The position numbers and the translations under genes are program-made. 52,699 nt of DNA from contig CANRKB010000012.1 in NCBI GenBank assembly GCA_947631115.1, positions 1 through 52,699 on the forward strand. The letters are read 5' to 3'. Shown in pieces: positions 41,599 to 49,993 of this stretch (its first letter is position 1; every line of letters begins with the position of its first letter). Under the pieces are notes generated by a model. The model was not told the DNA's origin, made no database searches, and worked only from the letters and a program-made list of their open reading frames with translations. This DNA is from an uncultured Clostridia bacterium (lineage in GTDB: Bacteria; Bacillota; Clostridia; Oscillospirales; Ruminococcaceae).

Positions 41599-42146
41599 TA
41601 CTTGCAAGCCAAAGCCCGCGCCGCAGGGAGCTTTTAAGCCTTATAACGGGCGATTTTGAGATAATCCCCGCAAAGGGAGAGGAGCGGCTCCCCGAGGGGA
41701 TAACTCCCGAAAACGCCGTGCTTTTGCTTTGCGGACAAAAGGCGGACGAGGTCTTTTCTTTGCATAAAGGACAGATTATAGTTGCGGCGGATACCGTTGT
41801 GGCCGCGGACGGGAAAATCCTCGGAAAGCCGAAAGACGAAGCGGACGCGTTTTATATGCTGAAATTGCTTTCGGGGCGCGTGCATAGCGTTTATACGGGC
41901 GTATGCATTATTTTCGGGGACGGCGGAAAAAAGACGTTCGCAGAGCATACCGAAGTCGAGTTTTATCCGCTTTCCGACGATGAGATATGCGCTTATGTCG
42001 CCACGGGCGAGCCTATGGACAAGGCGGGAGCATACGGCATACAGGGCAAAGGCGCGCTTCTGGTAAAGAGGATAAACGGCGATTATTACAATGTTATGGG
42101 CTTGCCGGTGGCAAGACTTTCGAGAGAGTTGAAAGGAAAGATATGA
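41595..42146 (+). CDS. maf: Maf-family nucleotide pyrophosphatase
   Basis: A 183-residue Maf/HAM1-like protein, which hydrolyses dTTP, UTP or modified nucleotides and is associated with septum control. Landmarks: ILASQSPRRRELLSL at the start, IPAKGEE, VAADTVVAADGKILGKPKDEADAFYMLKLLSGRVHSVYTGV, and the end GKGALLVKRINGDYYNVMGLP. The start overlaps ppa and the stop overlaps the rhomboid start, each by four bases. Coupling with pyrophosphatase is sensible, since Maf releases PPi. Confidence 0.96.
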   Translation: MILASQSPRRRELLSLITGDFEIIPAKGEERLPEGITPENAVLLLCGQKADEVFSLHKGQIIVAADTVVAADGKILGKPKDEADAFYMLKLLSGRVHSVYTGVCIIFGDGGKKTFAEHTEVEFYPLSDDEICAYVATGEPMDKAGAYGIQGKGALLVKRINGDYYNVMGLPVARLSRELKGKI

Positions 42147-42721
42147 GTAAACCGAAATTCAGGCTGACGTATAATTCGCCTGTCATTCTTACATTTGCCG
42201 CTATATGCGCGGTGTCGCTGATATTAAACTACATAACGGGCGGCGCGTCGAACAATCTGCTTTTTATTTGCTACGGTCACCCGAACTTGCTCGACCCGCT
42301 GACTTATCTGCGAGTTTTTATGTACGCTTTCGGTCACGCGAATTTCGCTCATTTTGCGGGGAATATGACAATGCTTCTGCTTGTCGGTCCTATCGCGGAG
42401 GAGCGTTACGGAAGCTGGAATATGTGCATAATGATATTCATAACGGCTGTTGCGGGCGGAATACTCAATATGCTGTTTTTTGACACGGGCATAATCGGCG
42501 CATCGGGAATAGTTTTCCTGCTGATAATATTAAGCGCGTTTACAAATATGAAAAAAGGCGAGATACCTTTAACGCTTATTCTTATCGCGGCAATATATCT
42601 CGGGCAGGAGATATACAGCGGCATAACGGCAAACGACAATGTTTCGCATTTCGGACATCTTTGCGGAGGCGTTTCGGGGCTTGCTTTCGGAACGATCTTT
42701 TATAAGAAAAAATTTTCATGA
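42143..42721 (+). CDS. Rhomboid-family intramembrane serine protease
   Basis: A 192-residue membrane protein with six hydrophobic segments. The catalytic dyad is visible as the Ser in IIGASGIVF and the His in NVSHFGHLCGG; HANFAHFAGNM in helix 2 provides the conserved His/Asn of the oxyanion site. It cleaves substrates inside the membrane; the target is unknown. The ATG at 42143, with AAAGGAAAG upstream, overlaps the maf stop; the frame is open further upstream, but that part lies within maf. Confidence 0.92.
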   Translation: MSKPKFRLTYNSPVILTFAAICAVSLILNYITGGASNNLLFICYGHPNLLDPLTYLRVFMYAFGHANFAHFAGNMTMLLLVGPIAEERYGSWNMCIMIFITAVAGGILNMLFFDTGIIGASGIVFLLIILSAFTNMKKGEIPLTLILIAAIYLGQEIYSGITANDNVSHFGHLCGGVSGLAFGTIFYKKKFS

Positions 42722-42736
42722 AAACGGGAGGTAATT

Positions 42737-43507
42737 ATGGTAGCACTTGTTACGGGCGCAAGCTCGGGGATAGGCAGAGACATTGCGCGAAGTCTCGCGC
42801 GTCACGGCATAAACGTTATAATAACCGCGCGCAGGCGCGACAGGCTGATGGAGCTTAAGGAAGATCTTGTTCTTAAATACGGGGTGAAGGTAAAGGCGAT
42901 AACCGCCGATCTTGCGGACGAAAAACAGGTCTTCGGGCTTTATGAAAAGGTAAAGAAATATAACATTGACATTTTTGTAAACAACGCGGGCTACGGGGTT
43001 TTCGGAGCGTTTACGGACACCGACCTTGAAAGCGAGCTTGATATGCTGAGTGTAAATATCCGCGCGTTTCATATACTGTTCAAGCTGTTTCTGAGAGATT
43101 TTACAAAGCGCGATTTCGGATATATCCTAAACACTTCGAGCATTGCGGGATTTCTTCCGGGACCTTATTTCTCGTCATATTACGCTTCAAAGGGATATAT
43201 TGTCAGAATGTCGCAGGCGGTAGAGCAGGAGCTTATCGCCAAGAAGAGTTCGGTTCATCTGTCGGTGCTTTGCCCCGGACCCGTGGAAACGGAGTTCAGC
43301 GAGGTGGCGAAAGTAAAGTTCCTTATTCCTCCCGCAAACAGCGCGCAGGTTGCGGAACATGCTGTCCGCGAGATGTTCGGCGGAACGTTTTTGATTTGCG
43401 ATAATATCGCGGCAAAAGCGGCGGTTTATGCTTCAAAGCTTATTCCCGACTCGTTGTTGGCATTTGGGGCGGGATTGTTCCAAAGGCATAGGAAACAGGA
43501 AAAGTAA
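42737..43507 (+). CDS. Short-chain dehydrogenase/reductase
   Basis: A 256-residue classical SDR. Cofactor motif TGASSGIG near residue 6, NNAGYGVFG near 85, catalytic Ser in NTSSIAGF, and Tyr/Lys in YYASKGY, then PGPVETEF. Arg residues after the first strand (TARRRDRL) suggest NADP(H). This subgroup resembles the DltE/YqjQ-type oxidoreductases; the substrate is unknown. GGGAGG lies just upstream; it follows the rhomboid gene by 15 bp, so it is probably the last gene of the ppa operon. Confidence 0.93.
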   Translation: MVALVTGASSGIGRDIARSLARHGINVIITARRRDRLMELKEDLVLKYGVKVKAITADLADEKQVFGLYEKVKKYNIDIFVNNAGYGVFGAFTDTDLESELDMLSVNIRAFHILFKLFLRDFTKRDFGYILNTSSIAGFLPGPYFSSYYASKGYIVRMSQAVEQELIAKKSSVHLSVLCPGPVETEFSEVAKVKFLIPPANSAQVAEHAVREMFGGTFLICDNIAAKAAVYASKLIPDSLLAFGAGLFQRHRKQEK

Positions 43508-43591
43508 GCTGTTTTGAGCGGCGAACAACTTTTCGTTTAAGAGCCACCTTACGGGCGGCGGCACGAAAGTTTTTTGAAAAAGGGAGCGCAG

Positions 43592-43612
43592 CTAGAAGCT
43601 AGAGGCTAGAAG
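43592..43612 (+). repeat. Heptamer array
   Basis: CTAGAAG, CTAGAGG and CTAGAAG in exact tandem, here not at the end of a gene. Confidence 0.75.
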
Positions 43613-43740
43613 CTGTTACGAGCGGCAAAGTGCTTTTCCGTTCAAACGACCTGACGGGCGGCGACACGAAAGTTTTTTGAAAGGGAGTTTGAGGGAAAAC
43701 TTTTTTTCAAAAAAGTTTTCCCTCAATAACGCTTCAACAG

Positions 43741-43840
43741 CGCTAAAGGGTGCGGGGAAAACAAGAGTTTTCCCCGCATTGCCGTTTCAAATGCAAGCAT
43801 TTGAAACGGCAATCTTACAAAGAGGTTTTGAGCGTAAAAC
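43741..43840 (-). repeat. Element B: inverted partner of element A
   Basis: Reverse complement matches 25676-25775 almost base for base, including both internal palindromes (CATTTGAAACGGC and GGGGAAAAC types). Similarity continues loosely into the flanking CACGAAAGTTTTTTG sequences. Confidence 0.88.
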
Positions 43841-43973
43841 CGCTTTTGAATTGCATTTACCTTTGAGCGGGAAAGAAGTTCGTTAAGGTTTTTCAAAAAG
43901 TGTTGAATGAGCGGACTGCCTTTCGGTTAAGTGCCTATAGGCTCAAACCACCTAAACCAAGGAAAAGAGTGTA

Positions 43974-44071
43974 GGTCGGCGCCGTAATTTCATTGCGTCA
44001 GCAATGAAATTACGAATGGAGCGTAAGCGAAATGAGCGGGCGTTAGCGTAGCTAACGCAACGGCGCCGACC
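43974..44071 (+). repeat. Nested palindrome with three stems
   Basis: Outer stem GGTCGGCGCCG (43974-43984) with CGGCGCCGACC (44061-44071). Inner stem 1: CGTAATTTCATTGC (43983-43996) with GCAATGAAATTACG (44001-44014). Inner stem 2: GCGTTAGC (44040-44047) with GCTAACGC (44051-44058). All are perfect. It may be a miniature mobile element or a structured transcript; no coding capacity. Confidence 0.8.
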
Positions 44072-44256
44072 GGGCGGGTGCGATGGTTTGGGGTCGGAGA
44101 TGATTATTTCGGGAGAGCGCGTTGCGGCTATGTGCCTTTAAGCCTAATCCACGCAATAACAAGCGTACAACAATTCGGCAATTACCGAATACTGTACCGC
44201 ATATACGGTACGACTTGTGCAATTTAGGTGAATTGCAAAAAATTTTTAAATAGGTA

Positions 44257-44285
44257 TTGACAAATGTATTTGGTTGTGGTATATT
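44257..44285 (+). promoter_or_regulatory. Promoter of the GntR/ABC operon
   Basis: TTGACA (44257-44262) and TATATT (44280-44285), 17-bp spacer. Confidence 0.8.
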
Positions 44286-44292
44286 AAAACTG

Positions 44293-44310
44293 TACTAATA
44301 CTACTAATAC
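44293..44310 (+). promoter_or_regulatory. Tandem TACTAATAC, probable GntR operator
   Basis: Two exact head-to-tail copies of TACTAATAC (44293-44301 and 44302-44310) at the predicted transcription start, where a repressor would block initiation. Assignment to the adjacent GntR protein is inference. Confidence 0.55.
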
Positions 44311-44353
44311 AAATGTCGCGGAATTAAGTTTATCCATATAAAGGGAAATAGAT

Positions 44354-44734
44354 ATGTTTTCGATGAAACTTCAGGGCGGCGCGCCCATACATGAACAACT
44401 CCGCGAAAGGATAACCCGACTTATAATAAGCGGAGAGATGAAAGAGGGAGAAAAGCTCCCCGCAGTGCGCGAGATAGCAAAGCAGCTTACCATAAATCCC
44501 AATACCGTGCAGAAGACCTATGGCGAACTCGAGCGTCTGGGGCTGATATATTCCGTGCCGGCAAAGGGAAGTTATGTTTCGCCGCGTGCTAAATATATAA
44601 ATAAGCTGAATCAGCAGACTTCGGAAACGTTTGCCGAGGCGGTAGAGGCTGCCCTTGCCCTGGGACTGTCGGAGGAGGAACTGCTGAAAATAGTAAGCGA
44701 AGTTTCTCAAAACAGAGGTGATCTATCTAAATGA
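44354..44734 (+). CDS. GntR-family regulator, YtrA subfamily
   Basis: A 126-residue repressor. The winged HTH covers residues ~8-75 (APIHEQLRERITRLIISGEMKEGEKLPAVREIAKQLTINPNTVQKTYGELERLGLIYSVPAKGSYV), and a short C-terminal dimerisation region of ~50 residues replaces the usual ligand domain, which defines the YtrA type. Such regulators typically control the ABC transporter encoded with them, often in response to cell-envelope stress or antimicrobial peptides. Its stop overlaps the next ATG by four bases, so regulator and transporter are one operon. Confidence 0.94.
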   Translation: MFSMKLQGGAPIHEQLRERITRLIISGEMKEGEKLPAVREIAKQLTINPNTVQKTYGELERLGLIYSVPAKGSYVSPRAKYINKLNQQTSETFAEAVEAALALGLSEEELLKIVSEVSQNRGDLSK

Positions 44735-46842
44735 AAAAAAGCAATTTCGCAAAATATCTGCTCTACAAATTTAAAAGCCATATCGGAATTTTCGCTGCAA
44801 GCATAGTGCTTTCATTGGTGGGTTTTGCACTTTCCATAACGCTTTTGGGTATTTATGTAAGCAATATTTCGGAGTATTATGATAACTCCGGGAATATGCT
44901 TAATTTTTATCCTCAATGGCTGAATGATCTCAACATGGCGATCGTTATTTACGGAATATTGGGGCTTGCGGTATCTGCGCTCGGACTTTTGGCGCTTGCT
45001 TTCATTACGCCCATATTGTCCTTCAAATTCTATAATAACCGCGCGTTTACCGACATGATAGGAAGCCTGCCGCTTAATTATACCGAGCGATTTTTCGGAG
45101 ATTTTCTTTCGGGATTAGCGGCGGTGTGCCTGCCGTATCTTATTACTGTTCCGTATGTGTGCATAATGTCGGGATACGTCGGGTCGTTCGGCATAGAAAA
45201 GATCGCCGACCTTCCCGCAAATTTTTCACAAGGAGCTTTTGAGCTTGGGCTTATAGTCTTTTCAACCTACACTTTTTCTTCGCTTATGGTGTCTCTTTGC
45301 GGAAAAATAAGCTCGTCTGTTTTCTATACTTTAGCGGGCGCGGGTCTCATTCCCGGAACGATCTTTGTTTATACCTTGTCTTCTCTTTCGGGTCTGCTCG
45401 GCGTCAGCGCCGACGTTATGGCGTTCGGTATGGTACACTGGATCCCGCCCGTCGGACTTATCCCCGATTTCGTGTACTTCTGGGGAGATTATTTCGCAAC
45501 AATGTTCGAGGGTTATCACATCATTGAAGCGCAAACCTATGAATATGTTATCGCCGCAATTCTTGCTGTTGCATATGCGGTCGGGGCGTATTTTATCGGA
45601 AAAAACAGAAAGACCGAGAGCATTGGAAAAGACGTCGTCTATCAAAAAGTGTTCTGGGCGTTTGCCGTATTGCTCGAAGCAACGGCTATAGGAGTTGTGT
45701 TCTGTATAAGCGAACATGCCGATTTTATCACATTTATCTTTGGCGGGATCCTCGGATTTTTGTCCTTTATCATTATTGACCTTATCCATACCAAAAACCC
45801 AAAACGCCTGCCGAAAGATATTATAGGCTGCGCGGCGGTATGCGCTGTATGCCTTGTATTCAGCGGCGTCGCTGAATCAACAAAAGGCTTCGGCGCGGAG
45901 GAATATGTCCCCGAGGCAGAGGACGTTGCATATATCGAGGCATGGGGAAACCGGTTTTTCATCGGACAAGACGAACCCTCTGTATATGAAGATCCCGAAG
46001 CAATAGAAGGTGTAATCTGCGAACATAAGAAGCTTTTGTCGCAAAAAGATAAGCTCATGACCGGAATTGGAATTGAAATAAGATACAAGCTGAAAAACGG
46101 CATGTCGGTTTTGAGAATGTATGACGCAAAATACGACTCCGGCGAACCAATTATGACCGAAGCTGCGAGCAATATAAGATCATTGACGCAAAAGGGAGAC
46201 TATCCTTTCGGAGTTCTCAGCATGAACAGCGGCGAGTATACCGATCTTTCGTTTACGGGATCTTTTAATTATTACGAACAGGTAAGCGAAGGAAATGGCT
46301 ACACAATATCCGAAACATATATGATAAAGCCCGAGAAGACCGAAGAGTTTAAAGAACTTCTTCTCGACAATGTCAAGAACACCGCCGCCGATATGACAAA
46401 ATATCACGATGTGATAAATGCGTATTACACAAAGGACGGAGTACGCCAAAGCGAGGTGTTCTGTATATTCAGCGAATATGAAGACGTCTATGAATTTATA
46501 AAAGACCCCGATAACCGCGTTACCATAAGCGACTATAGAAAAGACCCCATCTTAAGCGGAAGCGAAGAAGTCGTTATGGACTATATGTTCAGAATAGGGT
46601 ACAGAACGCCTGACGGCGGAGAAGAATATGCAGAGCTCAGAATTTCTTCGGATTCCGAAAATTCCGACGCAAAGGAGCTTATATCGCTATGTTCTTCGGA
46701 CCTGAGCAACAGTTCTGCGCTTATATATGCCGAACGTACTTCTCCTAATTTCGGGAACGTCTTTATAAACAGAAAGGACGAAACCCGCGCTATTGAACTT
46801 ATATTGAACTTGATAAAAAATAGTACCGCAAATAAGGAGTAA
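44731..46842 (+). CDS. ABC transporter membrane protein 1 with C-terminal soluble region
   Basis: A 703-residue protein. Residues ~1-385 have about eleven hydrophobic helices with the block SFKFYNNRAFTDMIGSLPLNYTERFFGDFLSGL after the second or third helix, as in ABC-2 permeases of the YtrC/D kind. Residues ~390-700 form a soluble, probably extracytoplasmic part with alternating strands (YIEAWGNRFFIGQDEPSVYEDPEAI, then YKLKNGMSVLRMYD) resembling DUF6449-type tails; this identification is tentative. The protein is paralogous to the permease at 47720, and the ATPase gene lies between them, four bases after its stop, so the two probably form a heterodimer. Confidence 0.85.
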   Translation: MKKSNFAKYLLYKFKSHIGIFAASIVLSLVGFALSITLLGIYVSNISEYYDNSGNMLNFYPQWLNDLNMAIVIYGILGLAVSALGLLALAFITPILSFKFYNNRAFTDMIGSLPLNYTERFFGDFLSGLAAVCLPYLITVPYVCIMSGYVGSFGIEKIADLPANFSQGAFELGLIVFSTYTFSSLMVSLCGKISSSVFYTLAGAGLIPGTIFVYTLSSLSGLLGVSADVMAFGMVHWIPPVGLIPDFVYFWGDYFATMFEGYHIIEAQTYEYVIAAILAVAYAVGAYFIGKNRKTESIGKDVVYQKVFWAFAVLLEATAIGVVFCISEHADFITFIFGGILGFLSFIIIDLIHTKNPKRLPKDIIGCAAVCAVCLVFSGVAESTKGFGAEEYVPEAEDVAYIEAWGNRFFIGQDEPSVYEDPEAIEGVICEHKKLLSQKDKLMTGIGIEIRYKLKNGMSVLRMYDAKYDSGEPIMTEAASNIRSLTQKGDYPFGVLSMNSGEYTDLSFTGSFNYYEQVSEGNGYTISETYMIKPEKTEEFKELLLDNVKNTAADMTKYHDVINAYYTKDGVRQSEVFCIFSEYEDVYEFIKDPDNRVTISDYRKDPILSGSEEVVMDYMFRIGYRTPDGGEEYAELRISSDSENSDAKELISLCSSDLSNSSALIYAERTSPNFGNVFINRKDETRAIELILNLIKNSTANKE

Positions 46843-46845
46843 ATC

Positions 46846-47745
46846 ATGATAAAACTTGAAAACGTTACTAAAAAATTTGACGGCTTTGTTGCACTTGACA
46901 ATGTTTCATTTGAAATACAAAAAGGCTCGGCTTATGGGCTTTTAGGCTCAAACGGCGCGGGCAAATCCACCATGCTTAGGATACTCACGGGAGTTTATAA
47001 AACCGACGGCGGCACTGTTTCAATAGAGGGCGAGTCTATATACGACAACGCTTTTACCAAGCAAAAACTTATTTTCATAAGCGATGAAACGGCGCAGTAT
47101 TCAAATATGACCTTAAATCAAATGAGAAAATTCTATAAGATGTTCTACCCGAATTTTTCCGACGATATATTCTCGCGCCTTCATGCGCTCTTGGGACTTC
47201 CGCTCAATAAAAAGACCTCGGCTTTTTCAAAGGGCATGAAACGCCAGGCGGCTGTTATCTGCGCCATTGCCGCAAGACCCGACTATCTGTTTCTTGACGA
47301 AGCATTCGACGGACTTGATCCGTCTATGAGAATAGCCGTAAAGAAAATGATGGTAGAAGCGATGGCTGACAGCGAAATGACGGTGGTTATCTCCTCGCAT
47401 AACTTAAAAGAAATCGAGGAGTTCTGCGATACCGTCGGAATGTTGCACCACGGAAAATTGATCTTTACGCGCGACCTCTATGAGCTTAAAGGGAATATCC
47501 ACAAGATACAGGCGTCCTTTGAAAAAGAGCCTGTAAAAGAGGATTTCCCCGAGCTTGATATATTGCTTATCGAGCATAATTCCGGGCTTACCTATATCAT
47601 AGCTCAGGGCGACGCCGAAAAGAGTCTTGAAGCTGTAAAGGCAAAAGGGCCGTCTTTCTGCGACCTCATCCCGCTTTCGCTCGAAGAAATATTTATCTAT
47701 GAAATGGAGGCTCTCGGTTATGACAAAAACCAACTCGACAGCTGA
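46846..47745 (+). CDS. ABC transporter ATP-binding protein (YtrB-like)
   Basis: A 299-residue ATPase. Walker A is GLLGSNGAGKST near residue 34. The signature is degenerate, FSKGMKRQ, instead of LSGGQ, as in YtrB-type proteins. Walker B is YLFLDEAFDGLD and the switch His is in VVISSHNLKEIEEF. It starts four bases after the first permease gene and overlaps the second one by 26 bp. It should energise both paralogous membrane proteins; the substrate is unknown, with export or detoxification of antimicrobial peptides the usual suggestion for this class. Confidence 0.94.
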   Translation: MIKLENVTKKFDGFVALDNVSFEIQKGSAYGLLGSNGAGKSTMLRILTGVYKTDGGTVSIEGESIYDNAFTKQKLIFISDETAQYSNMTLNQMRKFYKMFYPNFSDDIFSRLHALLGLPLNKKTSAFSKGMKRQAAVICAIAARPDYLFLDEAFDGLDPSMRIAVKKMMVEAMADSEMTVVISSHNLKEIEEFCDTVGMLHHGKLIFTRDLYELKGNIHKIQASFEKEPVKEDFPELDILLIEHNSGLTYIIAQGDAEKSLEAVKAKGPSFCDLIPLSLEEIFIYEMEALGYDKNQLDS

Positions 47746-49825
47746 CCATTTTAAAAACTATTTCCGTTTTAAAATATATGAAGGTAAACGATTAGCCGCC
47801 ATAAGCGCTATAATGGGACTTCTGTCGTTTTTACAGTATGCGGTCATATTGTTGGTCATCTCTCGCGGCGGTATGGAACGTGAACATAATGAACAGCTGT
47901 TTATGTTTTCAAAGATAATATGCTTTATCGCTCTCATTGCCGCTTTCGGAATTACGGTATACACGGCGCTTTCGAGCTTTGACTTTTATGTAAATAAGCA
48001 TAAGACGGATATGCTCGGAAGCCTGCCGATAAGCCACCGTGTGAGGTTTTTCGGCGATCTGCTTTCGGGATATATAATAGGCGTTCTGCCGTTTTCGGTC
48101 GTTTCGGCTTTGTCCATACCTTTTGCCGCCGCGGCGGGGGGAACGACTTCGGTTCCCGCTTTATACACGCAGTATTACGGGCTTGTGCTGCTGACGGTGT
48201 TTTTTACGCTCACTTTTCTATATGCAATAAGCGTATTGTCCGCCGCGATCAGCGGAAGAATAATAGGCGCTGTAGCCTGCTTAATAGTTTTCGTAGCTGC
48301 TTTTGAAACGGCGATAGAGGACAGCGTAAGCTTTTTCCTTGCAAATATAACGGGCTTGGACTACTTTGATATAATGCAGACCGTTGAGAAGATCACGCCG
48401 TCAATATCGGACGCTCAGAGCGTCGTAAATACTATGGCGTCAACAAACCGTATTTTTTTAAATAATCAGTTAGATCCCGAAGAATATTGCCATAGCGCAT
48501 TAGGCGGTCTTGCGTTATCAAATTCGGTAAATATTTTAGTGTGGACGGTAGTTATTGTCCTAATAATTGCGGCTGCATTTTTCCTGTCGAAATTCAGAAA
48601 AGCCGAGCGCATAGGCGGAGCGTTCGGGCATAAATACGGCTATTATTTCATACTGTCCATTGTAGTCTATACGATCGTAATATACTTTTGTGCGGACAGA
48701 GCGGAAAGCTACGGATTCGGATACGACTATGATTTAATATCTTTAGTTTCGGCGATAGTATGCGCCGTCATTTTCCTGGTATTTGAAATTTCAATGCGCA
48801 GAGGCTGGAAAAACTTTTTTATCGGGGCGGGCGTCTTTGCGGGTTCGTATGCGGTTGTTTCGGGTATGGCTGTTCTTGTTATGATTACGGGCGCTTTCGG
48901 TTTGCGAAATAAGCTCCCCGAAGTCGACGAGATAAGCGCTGTCGAGTATAACGACTACAGATTCACCGACAAGGAGGATATAGCCGCTTTCCGCGAAAAA
49001 CACCTTAATATCCTCGAAACCTATAAACCGAGTTTAAACGGAACTTATATCACCTCCGCCATATCGTATTACTATCAGCTTGGGGGAATAGACGACGGGG
49101 AGGGTATGTATAATATAAAATACACTCTCAAAAACGGAGACGTCGTCGAGAGAAAGTACGATGTAATGCATATCGACGAAGCGGGCAAAAAATGCAAAGA
49201 AGCTATGGATAATATCCCCGTAGGACTCAATTCATACAACGACCAGCTTCTCTCAAATCTTGAAAACTACAACCTCGACAGTTGTCATTTACAGTTCAAA
49301 GGTTATATAGGCGGCAGAAAGCTTAAGCCCGAAAAGATAACCGAGCTTATAAAGCTTCTCAACGAAGAACAGCAGGGGAAAGTTGTCGGAAGTTCGGATA
49401 AGAGAATAGGTACCGCAACATTCGTCAATTCCGAGGACGGAAGCGGCAAGAATTCAATTTCGATCGACATTTACGAAAGCTATACAAAGGCAATAGCCTT
49501 TATAACCGATCAGAACAACATCGTTCCCTTAGATGAAACCATAGATCATATATACTATAGTTTTACTGTAGGAAATCATAGCAGCAAAAACGGTTTTGAT
49601 ATGAGCTTTAGGATCTACCAAAGCGAGATGTCCGACCCGAATGTGATCGAACTGCTGTCGCTGCTCACGGAAGAAGAACCCGCCAACGAAGCAATAGCCT
49701 ATATAACCTGTTATGATTTTGTAACAACGCTTTATCTTCCCAAAGAAAACCTGGAGCGGTTCGGAGAGCTTGCAGTCGAGATATTTAAAACAAAGCTTGA
49801 AAAGGCAAACACTGCGGCATACTAG
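47720..49825 (+). CDS. ABC transporter membrane protein 2 with C-terminal soluble region
   Basis: A 701-residue paralogue of the 44731 protein. The membrane part has the matching block SSFDFYVNKHKTDMLGSLPISHRVRFFGDLLSGY; a soluble tail follows from about residue 400, with SAVEYNDYRFTDKEDIAAF and IKYTLKNGDVVERKYDV aligned to the first paralogue. The ATG at 47720, with GGAGG at 47706-47710, is chosen over an in-frame ATG at 47699. The stop TAG lies inside ACTAGAGGTAAGAGG, the first unit of a heptamer array. Last gene of the GntR operon. Confidence 0.85.
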   Translation: MTKTNSTADHFKNYFRFKIYEGKRLAAISAIMGLLSFLQYAVILLVISRGGMEREHNEQLFMFSKIICFIALIAAFGITVYTALSSFDFYVNKHKTDMLGSLPISHRVRFFGDLLSGYIIGVLPFSVVSALSIPFAAAAGGTTSVPALYTQYYGLVLLTVFFTLTFLYAISVLSAAISGRIIGAVACLIVFVAAFETAIEDSVSFFLANITGLDYFDIMQTVEKITPSISDAQSVVNTMASTNRIFLNNQLDPEEYCHSALGGLALSNSVNILVWTVVIVLIIAAAFFLSKFRKAERIGGAFGHKYGYYFILSIVVYTIVIYFCADRAESYGFGYDYDLISLVSAIVCAVIFLVFEISMRRGWKNFFIGAGVFAGSYAVVSGMAVLVMITGAFGLRNKLPEVDEISAVEYNDYRFTDKEDIAAFREKHLNILETYKPSLNGTYITSAISYYYQLGGIDDGEGMYNIKYTLKNGDVVERKYDVMHIDEAGKKCKEAMDNIPVGLNSYNDQLLSNLENYNLDSCHLQFKGYIGGRKLKPEKITELIKLLNEEQQGKVVGSSDKRIGTATFVNSEDGSGKNSISIDIYESYTKAIAFITDQNNIVPLDETIDHIYYSFTVGNHSSKNGFDMSFRIYQSEMSDPNVIELLSLLTEEEPANEAIAYITCYDFVTTLYLPKENLERFGELAVEIFKTKLEKANTAAY

Positions 49826-49980
49826 AGGTAAGAGGTAAGAAATAAGAGGTAAGAATTACAGTGAGCTTTTGAGAGTTTAAGTTTATTGATTACTAAAAGA
49901 AGAAGCAAGAGGCTGGAATTTGTTTTAAGCGGAAAACAACTTTTCCATTCAAATTCCAGCCTCTTGCCTATAGATTCTAG
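49823..49980. repeat. Heptamer arrays after the ABC operon
   Basis: AGAGGTA AGAGGTA AGAAATA AGAGGTA in exact 7-bp phase from 49825, then a complementary pair AGGCTGGAATTTG (about 49910-49922) / CAAATTCCAGCCT (about 49949-49962) that can fold as a hairpin between the convergent genes. Confidence 0.78.
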
Positions 49981-49993
49981 ATGCCTTATTATC

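Larger units (their letters stand above)
43508..44353 (+). other. 846-bp gene-free region rich in repeats
   Basis: In order: a GGGCGGCGGCACGAAAGT direct-repeat pair (about 43553-43585 and 43654-43686), a heptamer array between them (43592-43612), a GAGGGAAAACTTTTT palindrome (about 43690-43724), element B (43741-43840), a nested palindrome (43974-44071), a stretch with nothing recognised (44075-44250), and the GntR promoter with TACTAATAC repeats. Short open frames here come from the repeats and lack ribosome sites. Confidence 0.75.

Noticed and set aside
43677-43886. 69-codon frame in the repeat region before the GntR gene
   Set aside because: Lies across element B and its palindromes, with no ribosome site.
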